Made by a program: the position numbers and the translations under genes. A DNA stretch of 64,000 nt. Origin: Pseudomonas sp. GV085 (lineage in GTDB: Bacteria > Pseudomonadota > Gammaproteobacteria > Pseudomonadales > Pseudomonadaceae). The notes under the pieces were generated by a model. That model was not told the origin of the DNA, ran no database searches, and saw only the letters and a program-made list of their open reading frames with translations. The stretch spans positions 124,001 through 188,000 of the forward strand of contig NZ_QAOV01000013.1 in NCBI RefSeq assembly GCF_003050925.1, read 5' to 3'. Numbering within the stretch: the stretch's first letter is position 1; each line of letters begins with the position of its first letter. Shown one piece after another: positions 23,194 to 31,859 of this stretch.

Positions 23194-24483
23194 ATGCGCG
23201 AAGAGTTGAACCAAGGCCTGATCGATTTCCTCAAGGCCTCCCCTACCCCGTTCCATGCCACCGCCAGCCTTGTTCAGCGCCTGGAAGCGGCGGGCTATCA
23301 ACGCCTCGACGAGCGCGAGCCGTGGAATACCGAAGCCAACGGTCGCTACTATGTCACCCGCAACGACTCTTCGATTGTCGCGATCAAAATGGGCCGCCAT
23401 TCACCGTTACACGGTGGCATTCGCCTGGTCGGCGCCCACACCGACAGCCCGTGCCTGCGGGTCAAGCCGCAACCGGAACTGCAACGCCAGGGTTTCTGGC
23501 AATTGGGCGTCGAAGTCTATGGCGGCGCGCTGCTGGCACCCTGGTTCGACCGTGACCTGTCCCTGGCGGGCCGCGTAACCTTCCGTCGTGATGGCAAGGT
23601 CGAGAGCCAGTTGATCGACTTCAAGGCTCCGGTCGCGATCATTCCGAACCTGGCGATTCACCTCAACCGTGAAGCCAACATGGGCTGGGCCATCAACGCC
23701 CAGACCGAACTGCCGCCGATCCTCGCGCAATTTGCCGGTGACGAGCGCGTGGATTTCCGCGCTGTGCTCACCGATCAGCTCGCCCGCGAACACGGCCTGA
23801 ACGCTGATGTGGTGCTCGATTACGAGCTGAGTTTCTACGACACTCAAAGCGCTGCTGTCATTGGTTTGCATGGCGACTTCATCGCCGGCGCGCGCCTGGA
23901 CAACCTGCTGTCGTGCTACGCCGGCCTGCAAGCGCTGCTGACGACCGACACCGACGAGACCTGCGTGCTGGTCTGCAACGACCACGAAGAAGTCGGTTCC
24001 TGCTCGGCCTGCGGTGCCGACGGCCCGATGCTCGAGCAAACCTTGCGTCGCCTGCTGCCTGAAGGTGACGAATTGGTACGCACCATTCAGAAATCCCTGC
24101 TGGTTTCGGCTGACAACGCCCACGGCGTACACCCGAACTACGCCGACAAACACGATGCCAACCACGGCCCGAAACTCAACGCCGGCCCGGTGATCAAGGT
24201 CAACAGCAACCAGCGCTACGCTACCAACAGCGAAACCGCCGGATTCTTCCGTCACCTGTGCATGGCTGAAGAAGTGCCGGTGCAGAGTTTCGTGGTGCGC
24301 AGCGACATGGGCTGTGGTTCGACCATCGGACCGATCACTGCCAGCCACCTGGGCGTGCGCACCGTGGACATCGGCTTGCCGACGTTCGCCATGCACTCGA
24401 TCCGCGAATTGTGCGGCAGCCATGACCTGGCACATCTGGTCAAGGTGCTGAGCGCGTTCTACGCCTGCCGCGAGTTGCCGTAA
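23194..24483 (+). CDS. apeB: M18-family aspartyl/broad aminopeptidase
   Basis: Zinc aminopeptidase that removes N-terminal residues from peptides in the cytoplasm. 429 residues, normal for M18. Metal and catalytic motifs include GAHTDSPCLRVKP (about 83-95), the LDNLLSCYAGL loop near 235, NDHEEVGS at about 263 and SDMGCGSTIGPI near 371, with the terminal DIGLPTFAMHSIRE. It stands alone between two variant REP pairs. Confidence 0.94.
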   Translation: MREELNQGLIDFLKASPTPFHATASLVQRLEAAGYQRLDEREPWNTEANGRYYVTRNDSSIVAIKMGRHSPLHGGIRLVGAHTDSPCLRVKPQPELQRQGFWQLGVEVYGGALLAPWFDRDLSLAGRVTFRRDGKVESQLIDFKAPVAIIPNLAIHLNREANMGWAINAQTELPPILAQFAGDERVDFRAVLTDQLAREHGLNADVVLDYELSFYDTQSAAVIGLHGDFIAGARLDNLLSCYAGLQALLTTDTDETCVLVCNDHEEVGSCSACGADGPMLEQTLRRLLPEGDELVRTIQKSLLVSADNAHGVHPNYADKHDANHGPKLNAGPVIKVNSNQRYATNSETAGFFRHLCMAEEVPVQSFVVRSDMGCGSTIGPITASHLGVRTVDIGLPTFAMHSIRELCGSHDLAHLVKVLSAFYACRELP

Positions 24484-24492
24484 CAAAACCCT

Positions 24493-24604
24493 GTAGGAGC
24501 GAGCTTGCTCCGGGCGGCGTTCCGACGATGGACGCTAACGATTACACGTGATTTCTGGATAGTCGCGGAGCCCTGAAGTCCATCGCGAGCGAGCTCGCTC
24601 CTAC
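24493..24604. repeat. REP inverted pair, variant with CCGGGCGGCGTTCCGACG tail
   Basis: Second copy of the variant REP seen upstream of apeB, in the same orientation, now just after the apeB stop codon. The facing arm is TCGCGAGCGAGCTCGCTCCTAC. Confidence 0.9.
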
Positions 24605-24665
24605 AGACAACACCGCGCAAAAAAGCCGCCTAGACTTCAAGCATCCCTTCGACAAGGCCGTCACC

Positions 24666-24842
24666 ATGATCTCGATGTCTACCTTCCACGCCATGCTGGT
24701 CCCGATCCTTGCCGGGATGATCATGCTGGCTGTCGGCTTCAACTTCCGCGATAAAAACGCCGGCGTGTTCGGCATGTGGATCGGCATGCTGACCATTCTC
24801 GCAACCGTGGTGATCAAGATCCTCGCCAAACTCAACGAATAA
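24666..24842 (+). CDS. Small 58-residue membrane protein
   Basis: 58 codons from ATG to TAA. Two hydrophobic stretches (about 8-24 and 32-53) flank a short polar turn (NFRDKNAGVFG), giving a probable two-helix inner-membrane hairpin; a lysine-containing tail (KILAKLNE) would be cytoplasmic. Codon use is like the neighbouring genes. It lies 78 bp upstream of the MscS-type channel on the same strand, so the two may be co-transcribed. I recognise no family and assign no function. Confidence 0.72.
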   Translation: MISMSTFHAMLVPILAGMIMLAVGFNFRDKNAGVFGMWIGMLTILATVVIKILAKLNE

Positions 24843-24920
24843 TTCATCGCCCTTGGCTCGCATTGATTTTGACAGGCTCGTACACTCGGCCGATCCGCTC
24901 CCTGCGAGGTTGACCGCCTA

Positions 24921-27080
24921 GTGTTCGCTCGTCTTTTTGCCCTGCCGTGTATTTTCCTTGTCTGCCTGATGACACTGCTGTCAGTGGCGCCTGCCCAGGC
25001 GGCCGGCCTGCCAGGCCTGCTCGGCAGCCAGGCCAAGACCCAGCCCGAAGCACAGGAACCGCTGGGGCAATCCCTGGACGAAGTGATCAAGTCTCTGGAG
25101 AACGATCAGCAACGCACCAAGCTGCTGACCGATCTGAAAAAGCTCCGTGACACCACCAAAAAGGCTCAACCAACGACCGAGGAAGGCGTGCTGGGCCTGA
25201 TTGGCGGAACCCTGTCCAACATCGAGAAGAAGTTATCCGGCGACGACAGTCCGCTCACGCGCTGGTCCAGTGAGTTCGATCAGGCCAGGGAAGAACTGGT
25301 GGCGCTGGCGCTGCCGGCCAATGAATGGCTGCCCATGCTGTTCGCCTTTGCCATGATCCTGATGGTCTGGAGCCTGCTGGCCGCCGCCCTGATCTGGATC
25401 AGCCACCGCGTGCGGATGCGTTTCGGCCTGACCGAAGAACTGCCGCAACATCCCAGGGCCCTCGACATGTTGCGCTTCGCCTTGCGCAAACTCGGGCCAT
25501 GGCTGATCGCCCTGGTGATCACGGTCTACATGAGCTACGCCCTGCCCTCGTCCCTGGGCAAAAGCCTGGCCATGGTACTGGCCTATGCACTGGTGGTCGG
25601 AACCTGCTTCTCGGCCATCTGCGTGATTGCCTTTTCCCTGCTCGACGGCCCGCACCGCAACCGCGCCTTGTACATCCTGCGGCACCAGGCGTTTCGGCCG
25701 CTGTGGCTGATCGGCAGCTTCGCCGCGTTTGGCGAAGCGCTGAGCGACCCGCGACTGGTCGACAGCCTCGGCAGCCATCTGGCCCATACCGCTGCGACTG
25801 TCGCCAATGTCCTGGCAGCGCTGTCCACAGGACGGTTCATCCTGCGCTTCCGCCGACCGATCGCCCACCTGATCCGCAATCAGCCGCTGTCCCGGCGCCT
25901 GACCCGCCGTGCCCTCAATGACACCCTGTCGATCCTCGGCACCTTCTGGTACGTGCCGGCATTGGTGCTGGTGGCCATCTCCCTGTTCGCCACCTTTATT
26001 TCCGCTGGCGACACCAGCACCGCCCTGCGCCAGTCGTTGATCTGCACCGTTTTGCTGGTGTTGTGCATGGTCATCAACGGCCTGGTACGCCGCTACGCCC
26101 TCAAACCCCGGCACGGCATCCGGCGTTACGCCGTGTATTCGGAACGGCTGAAAAACTTTTTCTACACCATCGTTCATCTGCTGGTGTGGCTGGCCTTCAT
26201 CGAGCTTGGCCTGCGGGTCTGGGGCATGTCGTTGATCCGCTTCACCGAAGGCGACGGCCATGACATCAGCGTCAAACTGTTCAGCCTCGCCGGCACGCTG
26301 CTGTTCGCCTGGCTGATCTGGATTCTCAGCGACACCGCCGTGCATCACGCGCTGACCCGCTCGCGCAAAGGCCTGGCCAATGCCCGCGCACAGACGATGA
26401 TGCCGCTGATCCGCAACGTGCTGTTCGTGGCGATTTTCATCATCGCGCTGATCGTTGCCCTGGCGAACATGGGCATGAACGTCACGCCACTGCTGGCCGG
26501 TGCCGGTGTGATCGGTCTGGCCATCGGTTTTGGTGCACAGTCGCTGGTAGCCGACCTGATTACCGGGCTGTTCATCATCATCGAAGACTCCCTGGCCATC
26601 GACGACTACGTGGATGTCGGCGGCCACCTCGGCACGGTCGAAGGCCTGACCATCCGCACCGTGCGCCTGCGGGACATCGACGGCATCGTCCACACCATTC
26701 CATTCAGCGAAATCAAAAGCATCAAGAACTACTCCCGGGAATTCGGCTACGCGATCTTCCGGGTCGCGGTGCCGGCCAGCATGGACATCGATAACGCAAT
26801 CAAACTGATGCGCGAAGTTGGTCAGAAAATGCGCACCGATCCGTTGCAGCGGCGCAATATCTGGTCGCCACTGGAGTTTCAGGGGGTGGAAAGTTTCGAG
26901 TCGGGCAATGCGATCCTTCGCGCCCGCTTCAAGACCGCGCCCATCAAGCAGTGGGAAGTGTCGCGAGCGTTCAATCTGTCACTCAAGCGGCACATGGATG
27001 AAGCCGGACTGGATCTGGCGACACCGCGGATGAGTATTCAGGTGATGACCGCTGGTGGCTCCCTGGAACAACCCCTGTAG
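24921..27080 (+). CDS. Large MscS-family mechanosensitive channel
   Basis: 719-residue inner-membrane channel that would release solutes on hypo-osmotic shock. A signal-like N-terminus (1-27, ending AQA) precedes a periplasmic, partly coiled-coil region to about 130. About eight to nine hydrophobic helices follow, then the MscS core: pore helix VTPLLAGAGVIGLAIGFGAQ near 520-540, the DLITGLFIIIEDS beta domain entry and the VEGLTIRTVRLRDIDG segment. GTG start at 24921. Its stop codon TAG (27078-27080) is formed by the first bases of the following REP copy. Confidence 0.92.
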   Translation: MFARLFALPCIFLVCLMTLLSVAPAQAAGLPGLLGSQAKTQPEAQEPLGQSLDEVIKSLENDQQRTKLLTDLKKLRDTTKKAQPTTEEGVLGLIGGTLSNIEKKLSGDDSPLTRWSSEFDQAREELVALALPANEWLPMLFAFAMILMVWSLLAAALIWISHRVRMRFGLTEELPQHPRALDMLRFALRKLGPWLIALVITVYMSYALPSSLGKSLAMVLAYALVVGTCFSAICVIAFSLLDGPHRNRALYILRHQAFRPLWLIGSFAAFGEALSDPRLVDSLGSHLAHTAATVANVLAALSTGRFILRFRRPIAHLIRNQPLSRRLTRRALNDTLSILGTFWYVPALVLVAISLFATFISAGDTSTALRQSLICTVLLVLCMVINGLVRRYALKPRHGIRRYAVYSERLKNFFYTIVHLLVWLAFIELGLRVWGMSLIRFTEGDGHDISVKLFSLAGTLLFAWLIWILSDTAVHHALTRSRKGLANARAQTMMPLIRNVLFVAIFIIALIVALANMGMNVTPLLAGAGVIGLAIGFGAQSLVADLITGLFIIIEDSLAIDDYVDVGGHLGTVEGLTIRTVRLRDIDGIVHTIPFSEIKSIKNYSREFGYAIFRVAVPASMDIDNAIKLMREVGQKMRTDPLQRRNIWSPLEFQGVESFESGNAILRARFKTAPIKQWEVSRAFNLSLKRHMDEAGLDLATPRMSIQVMTAGGSLEQPL

Positions 27081-27147
27081 GAGCTGCCGCAGGCTGCGAT
27101 CTTTTAAGAATCAAGATCAAAAGATCGCAGCCTGCGGCAGCTCCTAC
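27077..27147. repeat. REP inverted pair overlapping the channel stop codon
   Basis: Facing GTAGGAGCTGCCGCAGGCTGCGATC copies. The TAG within the first GTAGGAG is the stop codon of the MscS-type gene. Confidence 0.93.
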
Positions 27148-27158
27148 GAAAAGCAGTA

Positions 27159-27872
27159 TCAGACAACATCAACGCCGACATGAATCGCATCATGCCGCCA
27201 GAACTCCAGGTCGCAGTCGATCAACCGTTCATGCTGGTCATAGTTGACCCGGGCAATCCGCAGACCCGGGCTGCCCACAGACACTTTCAACGCCGCCGCC
27301 GCATCCACCGACAACGCCGTGGGCACAATCTCGAAGCGCACCCGTCCGTAGTGCAAATCGTAATGCCGCGCATACAGCTCGGTGATCGACTGGTTCAAAT
27401 CGAAATCGAGGATCCCGGGAAAGTACTGCGGGTTCAGATAGTGCTCCACATACAGCACCAGTCGCCCGTCGATCCGTCGCGAGCGGCAGATCTGGATCAC
27501 GCTCGACAGCGCTGGCAATTGCAGCCAGGCACAGACCGCCGCCGATGCCGGTTGCAATCGCGCTGAAATCACCTCGGTGGACGGAATGCGCCCCTGGGCG
27601 CTGACCATCGCGTGAAAGTGGCTGCGCTGCATGAGGTTGTACGCCAGGCGCGGCGGCGAGACGAACCAGCCGCGCCGTTCCTCGCGGTAGATCTGCCCTT
27701 GTGACTCCAACTGCAACAACGCCTCACGCAAAGTGATCCGCGTGGTGCCGAACAGCTCACTGAGCTTGCGTTCGGCCGGCAATTTGCTGCCAGGAGCCAA
27801 CAGACCGTGGTCGATCTGTTCCTGGAGTACCTGGCCAATGGCTGTTACCGCTTTTGTTGCCTCTTCACGCAT
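27159..27872 (-). CDS. GntR-family regulator with UTRA ligand domain (HutC/PhnF type)
   Basis: 237-residue regulator. The N-terminal winged helix (about 20-75) has LPAERKLSELFGTTRITLREALLQLESQG; the C-terminal UTRA domain (about 90-235) would bind the inducer. HutC-subfamily regulators commonly repress adjacent uptake genes. It is divergent from the ABC transporter cluster across a 362-bp gap that contains two CTAGACCA elements, one 15 bp upstream of its own start. ATG at 27872 has AAAGGAAA upstream; a TTG one codon earlier is less likely. Confidence 0.92.
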   Translation of the reverse strand: MREEATKAVTAIGQVLQEQIDHGLLAPGSKLPAERKLSELFGTTRITLREALLQLESQGQIYREERRGWFVSPPRLAYNLMQRSHFHAMVSAQGRIPSTEVISARLQPASAAVCAWLQLPALSSVIQICRSRRIDGRLVLYVEHYLNPQYFPGILDFDLNQSITELYARHYDLHYGRVRFEIVPTALSVDAAAALKVSVGSPGLRIARVNYDQHERLIDCDLEFWRHDAIHVGVDVV

Positions 27873-28234
27873 CAACGTTTCCTTTCTGGACTAGACCAGC
27901 ACCAATTCAGGGCAGAACAGCAGCGCAAACCGGCTCATTCAATAGTCTGCAAGCGTAGGCAGTGCAGATGACCGAGGTGTGACAAAGTCGCCCAACGGTC
28001 GCCACCCCGGCTTTCAAGAACCTGCAATTCATCGGCCAAGTCCCTTGCCAGCCGGGGCTTTGACCATGGTCTACGCTTAGCAGGCCACCCGCGATACCGC
28101 CGAACAAAAAGTCATCCCTGGCGACGAACGACATCAAAGTGTCATCCAGCCCCCTTAAATTGGCTCAGGTATTGCTGACCTAGACCAACACAAACCGCAA
28201 TCGCAGCGTTGAACACGACCCAAGGAGCTTCGGA
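27873..28234. promoter_or_regulatory. Divergent control region with two CTAGACCA operator candidates
   Basis: 362 bp without a gene. TGGACTAGACCA (27887-27898) is a near-perfect palindrome next to the regulator start. TGACCTAGACCA (28176-28187) lies 48 bp before the substrate-binding protein start. HutC/PhnF-type regulators recognise TGGT-N-TA-type palindromes of this kind, so autoregulation and repression of the importer are likely. The middle of the region shows nothing else convincing. Confidence 0.55.
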
Positions 28235-29302
28235 ATGAAACAGTTTTTCCTGGCATCACTGTTAGGCTCGACCATTGCAATGTGCACCGCCGCCATGGCG
28301 GCCGACACCGATCTGAAAACCCTGGAAGCCGCGGCGAAAGCGGAAGGCGCCGTCAACAGCGTCGGCATGCCCAATGACTGGGCCAACTGGGCCGGCACCT
28401 GGAAAGACCTGAGCGACAAATACGGCCTCAAGCACATCGACACCGACATGAGTTCGGCCCAGGAAATCGCCAAGTTCGCCGCGGAAAAAGACAACGCCAG
28501 CGCCGACATCGGCGACGTCGGTGCAGCATTCGGCCCGATCGCGGTCAAGCAAGGCGTGGTCCAGCCTTACAAGCCTTCGACCTGGGATCAGATTCCAGCC
28601 TGGGCCAAGGACAAGGACGGCAACTGGGCACTGGCCTACACCGGCACCATCGCGTTCATCGTCAACAAGAAGTTGCTGCACGGTTCCGAAGTGCCGACCA
28701 AGTGGGCTGACCTCAAGACCGGCAAGTACAAGGTTTCCATCGGTGACGTGAGCACTGCTGCCCAGGCTGCGAACGGCGTACTGGCCGCGGCACTGGCCAA
28801 TGGTGGCGACGAGAAAAACCTCAAGCCTGCCCTGGATCTGTTCGCCGACATCGCCAAGCAGGGTCGCCTGTCGATGTCCAACCCGGTCATTGGTGCCATG
28901 GAAAAAGGCGAAATCGAAGTCGGCGTGGTCTGGGACTTCAACGGCCTGAGCTACAAGGCCAAGATGGCCAATCCGGATGATTACGTGGTGCTGATCCCGT
29001 CCGACGGCTCGGTGATTTCCGGCTACACCACCATCATCAACAAGTACGCGAAAAACCCGAACGCCGCCAAGCTGTCCCGCGAATACATCTTCAGCGACGC
29101 CGGCCAGATCAATCTGGCCAAGGGCAACGCCCGTCCGATCCGTGCCGAGCACATCACACTGCCAGCCGAGGTGCAGGCCAAGCTGCTGCCTAATGAGCAA
29201 TACAAGAAAGTGACGCCGATCAAGGATGCGGATGCCTGGGAGAAGACCTCCAAGGCCCTTCCGCAGAAGTGGCAGGAAGAAGTCATCATCAATATGCAGT
29301 AA
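28235..29302 (+). CDS. ABC transporter periplasmic substrate-binding protein
   Basis: 355 residues with a signal peptide (about 1-22, ending AAMA). The mature part resembles AfuA/FbpA/PotD-like binding proteins: TLEAAAKAEGAVNSVGMPNDW at the start and the DIGDVGAAFGP, AYTGTIAFIVNKK and VGVVWDFNGLSYKA segments. It begins an importer operon that includes two phosphoester-cleaving enzymes, so a phosphorus compound is the likely ligand rather than iron. The ATG follows an AAGGAGC ribosome-binding site. The ligand cannot be named from sequence. Confidence 0.9.
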   Translation: MKQFFLASLLGSTIAMCTAAMAADTDLKTLEAAAKAEGAVNSVGMPNDWANWAGTWKDLSDKYGLKHIDTDMSSAQEIAKFAAEKDNASADIGDVGAAFGPIAVKQGVVQPYKPSTWDQIPAWAKDKDGNWALAYTGTIAFIVNKKLLHGSEVPTKWADLKTGKYKVSIGDVSTAAQAANGVLAAALANGGDEKNLKPALDLFADIAKQGRLSMSNPVIGAMEKGEIEVGVVWDFNGLSYKAKMANPDDYVVLIPSDGSVISGYTTIINKYAKNPNAAKLSREYIFSDAGQINLAKGNARPIRAEHITLPAEVQAKLLPNEQYKKVTPIKDADAWEKTSKALPQKWQEEVIINMQ

Positions 29303-29312
29303 TGCTGCATCC

Positions 29313-29389
29313 GTAGGAGCTGCCGCAGGCTGCGATCTTTTGATCTTGTAAAACCAAATCAGAAGATCGCAGCCTGCGGCAGCTCCTAC
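29313..29389. repeat. REP inverted pair inside the importer operon
   Basis: Facing GTAGGAGCTGCCGCAGGCTGCGATC copies between the binding-protein and phosphoesterase genes. Such stems often let the abundant binding-protein mRNA outlive the rest of the message. Confidence 0.93.
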
Positions 29390-29423
29390 GCCATCCGGTT
29401 TTGATTGCGGAGTCCTATCCCCT

Positions 29424-30230
29424 ATGAAGCACAACGTCATCCTTGTCGTGCTCGACGGCCTCAACCATGAGGTCGCCCGCCACGCCATGGGGCACCTGCA
29501 GGCGTACGTCGGCGCCGGACGCGCCGCACTCTACAAACTGGAGTGCGAGTTGCCAGCCCTGTCCCGCCCGCTGTACGAATGCATCCTGACCGGCGTTGCG
29601 CCCATCGACAGCGGGATTGTCCACAACAATGTCTCGCGCCTGTCCAACCAGCGCAGCATCTATCACTACGCCACCGACGCCGGTCTTGTGACTGCCGCTG
29701 CGGCTTATCACTGGGTCAGCGAACTGTACAATCGTTCGCCCTTCGTGGCGGCGCGGGATCGCCACACCGATGATCCGCAACTGCCAATCCAGCACGGGCA
29801 TTTCTACTGGATCGATCACTACCCCGATTCGCACCTGTTCGCCGACGCTGAAAGCCTGCGCCTGCGCCATGCGCCGAACTTCCTGTTGATCCACCCGATG
29901 AATATCGACGACGCCGGGCACAAGCACGGCCTCGACACCCCGCAGTACCGCAACAGCGCCCGCTCGGCCGACATCATCCTGGCCGACTACCTGCAAGGCT
30001 GGCTCGATGCCGGCTATCAGGTGCTGGTCACCGCCGACCACGGCATGAACAATGACCGCTCCCACAACGGCCTGCTGCCGGAAGAACGTGAGGTGCCGCT
30101 GTTCGTTCTCGGTGATGCATTCAGCTTCAACGTGGACGCCGCGCCGAAACAGACCGAGATCTGCGGCACCGTCTGCGAATTGCTGGGCGTGCCCCACGAC
30201 AAACCGGTCTGCCGGGAGCTGTTGAAGTGA
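29424..30230 (+). CDS. Alkaline-phosphatase-superfamily hydrolase (phosphodiesterase-like)
   Basis: 268 residues, shorter than secreted phosphatases, with no signal peptide, so it acts in the cytoplasm. The metal-binding aspartate is in VVLDGLN near residue 10, the nucleophile candidate is the serine in LSRPLYE near 48, and two further metal sites are HPMNIDDAGHKHG near 157-169 and TADHGMN near 200. This is the nucleotide pyrophosphatase/phosphodiesterase or phosphonoacetate-hydrolase type of active site. It is placed inside an ABC importer operon, and the next gene starts at its stop codon (GTGA). It probably cleaves the imported compound. Confidence 0.86.
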   Translation: MKHNVILVVLDGLNHEVARHAMGHLQAYVGAGRAALYKLECELPALSRPLYECILTGVAPIDSGIVHNNVSRLSNQRSIYHYATDAGLVTAAAAYHWVSELYNRSPFVAARDRHTDDPQLPIQHGHFYWIDHYPDSHLFADAESLRLRHAPNFLLIHPMNIDDAGHKHGLDTPQYRNSARSADIILADYLQGWLDAGYQVLVTADHGMNNDRSHNGLLPEEREVPLFVLGDAFSFNVDAAPKQTEICGTVCELLGVPHDKPVCRELLK

Positions 30231-31072
30231 ATTCCATGACCCGCAGTAAATGGCTCGCTGCCCTGTGCCTGCTCCCGTTCACGCTGTTCTTCATCGTATT
30301 CGAGATCGCACCGCTGACCTGGGTAATGATCAACAGCCTGCAATCGGAAGAATTCGGCTGGGGCCTGGCCAACTTCAGCAAGATCTTCAGCTCGAAGTTC
30401 TACCTGCAGGCCATCCAGTACAGCCTTGAGATCAGCTTCTGGTCCAGCGTGTTCGGGATCATCATCGCCATACTGGGCGCCTACTCCCTGCGCCGGGTCG
30501 ATTCGAAACTGCGCAACTTCGTCAACGCCTTCGCCAACATGACCAGCAACTTCGCCGGTGTGCCCCTGGCCTTTGCGTTCATCATTTTGCTCGGCTTCAA
30601 CGGCAGCTTCACCATCATGCTCAAGCAGGCCGGAATCATTCAGGACTTCAACCTGTACTCGAAAACCGGGCTGATCATTCTCTACACCTACTTCCAGATC
30701 CCTCTCGGCGTACTGCTGCTGTACCCGGCCTTCGATGCACTGCGCGAAGACTGGCGCGAGTCCGCCTCGCTGCTCGGTGCGAGCGGCTGGCAGTTCTGGC
30801 GGCACATCGGATTGCCGGTGTTGACGCCGGCACTGCTGGGCACCTTCGTGATCCTGCTGGCCAACGCCCTCGGCGCCTATGCCACGGTGTACGCCCTGAC
30901 CACCGGCAACTTCAACGTGCTGACGATCCGTATTGCGGCGATGGTCTCCGGCGACATTTCCCTGGACCCGAACCTGGCCAGCGCCCTGGCCGTGGTGCTG
31001 GTGGCCTTGATGACCCTGGTGACCATCGTGCATCAGTTGCTGTTGAAGAGGAGTTACCATGTCTCGCGCTGA
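30227..31072 (+). CDS. ABC transporter permease, first subunit
   Basis: 281-residue inner-membrane permease with six hydrophobic helices. The BPD-type EAA loop for ATPase contact is EDWRESASLLGASGWQFWRHIGLPVL near residues 178-205. It belongs to the split PotB/PhnU-like permease type. The GTG at 30227 overlaps the previous stop; an in-frame ATG at 30236 is the alternative start. It overlaps the second permease by 14 bases. Confidence 0.92.
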   Translation: MNSMTRSKWLAALCLLPFTLFFIVFEIAPLTWVMINSLQSEEFGWGLANFSKIFSSKFYLQAIQYSLEISFWSSVFGIIIAILGAYSLRRVDSKLRNFVNAFANMTSNFAGVPLAFAFIILLGFNGSFTIMLKQAGIIQDFNLYSKTGLIILYTYFQIPLGVLLLYPAFDALREDWRESASLLGASGWQFWRHIGLPVLTPALLGTFVILLANALGAYATVYALTTGNFNVLTIRIAAMVSGDISLDPNLASALAVVLVALMTLVTIVHQLLLKRSYHVSR

Positions 31073-31859
31073 ACTGGGGCCTGTCGGTGTCTACCACCGC
31101 GTCGTGGTGTACTTGCTGTTTGCCATCCTGCTGTTGCCGCTGGCCGGCACGCTGATCTACTCGATCGCCAGCAGTTGGTCGGCGACCATCCTGCCCAGCG
31201 GTTTCACCCTCAAATGGTACATCCAGCTGTGGAGCGATCCACGCTTCCTGGATGCGTTCGGGCAATCGTTGCTGGTCTGCGTCGGTTCGCTGATTCTTTC
31301 AGTAGTGCTGATTCTGCCGCTGCTGTTCGTGGTGCATTACCACTTCCCGAAACTCGACGCGCTGATGAACATCCTGATCCTGCTGCCCTTCGCCGTACCG
31401 CCGGTGGTGTCGTCGGTGGGGCTGTTGCAGCTTTACGGCTCCGGACCGTTCGCCATGGTCGGCACACCGTGGATCCTGATCGGTTGCTACTTCACCGTGG
31501 CGCTGCCGTTCATGTACCGGGCGATCACCAACAACCTGCAAGCGATCAACCTGCGCGACCTGATGGACGCCGCCCAATTGCTCGGCGCCAGCACCTTCCA
31601 GGCGGCTTTCCTGGTGGTGCTGCCGAACCTGCGCAAGGGCCTGATGGTGGCACTGCTGCTGTCGTTCTCGTTCCTGTTCGGTGAATTCGTGTTCGCCAAC
31701 ATCCTCGTGGGCACCCGCTACGAAACCCTGCAGGTCTACCTCAACAACATGCGCAACAGCAGCGGTCATTTCACCAGTGCGCTGGTGATTTCCTACTTCT
31801 TCTTTGTGCTGGTTCTGACCTGGATCGCCAATATCTTGAACAAGGACAAAAGCGAATGA
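31059..31859 (+). CDS. ABC transporter permease, second subunit
   Basis: 266-residue inner-membrane permease with six helices and the EAA-type loop DLMDAAQLLGASTFQAAFLVVLPNL near 167-191. It pairs with the upstream permease as in PotBC-type importers. The ATG at 31059 has a GAGGAG ribosome-binding site inside the preceding gene. The stop overlaps the ATPase start (ATGA). Confidence 0.92.
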   Translation: MSRAELGPVGVYHRVVVYLLFAILLLPLAGTLIYSIASSWSATILPSGFTLKWYIQLWSDPRFLDAFGQSLLVCVGSLILSVVLILPLLFVVHYHFPKLDALMNILILLPFAVPPVVSSVGLLQLYGSGPFAMVGTPWILIGCYFTVALPFMYRAITNNLQAINLRDLMDAAQLLGASTFQAAFLVVLPNLRKGLMVALLLSFSFLFGEFVFANILVGTRYETLQVYLNNMRNSSGHFTSALVISYFFFVLVLTWIANILNKDKSE

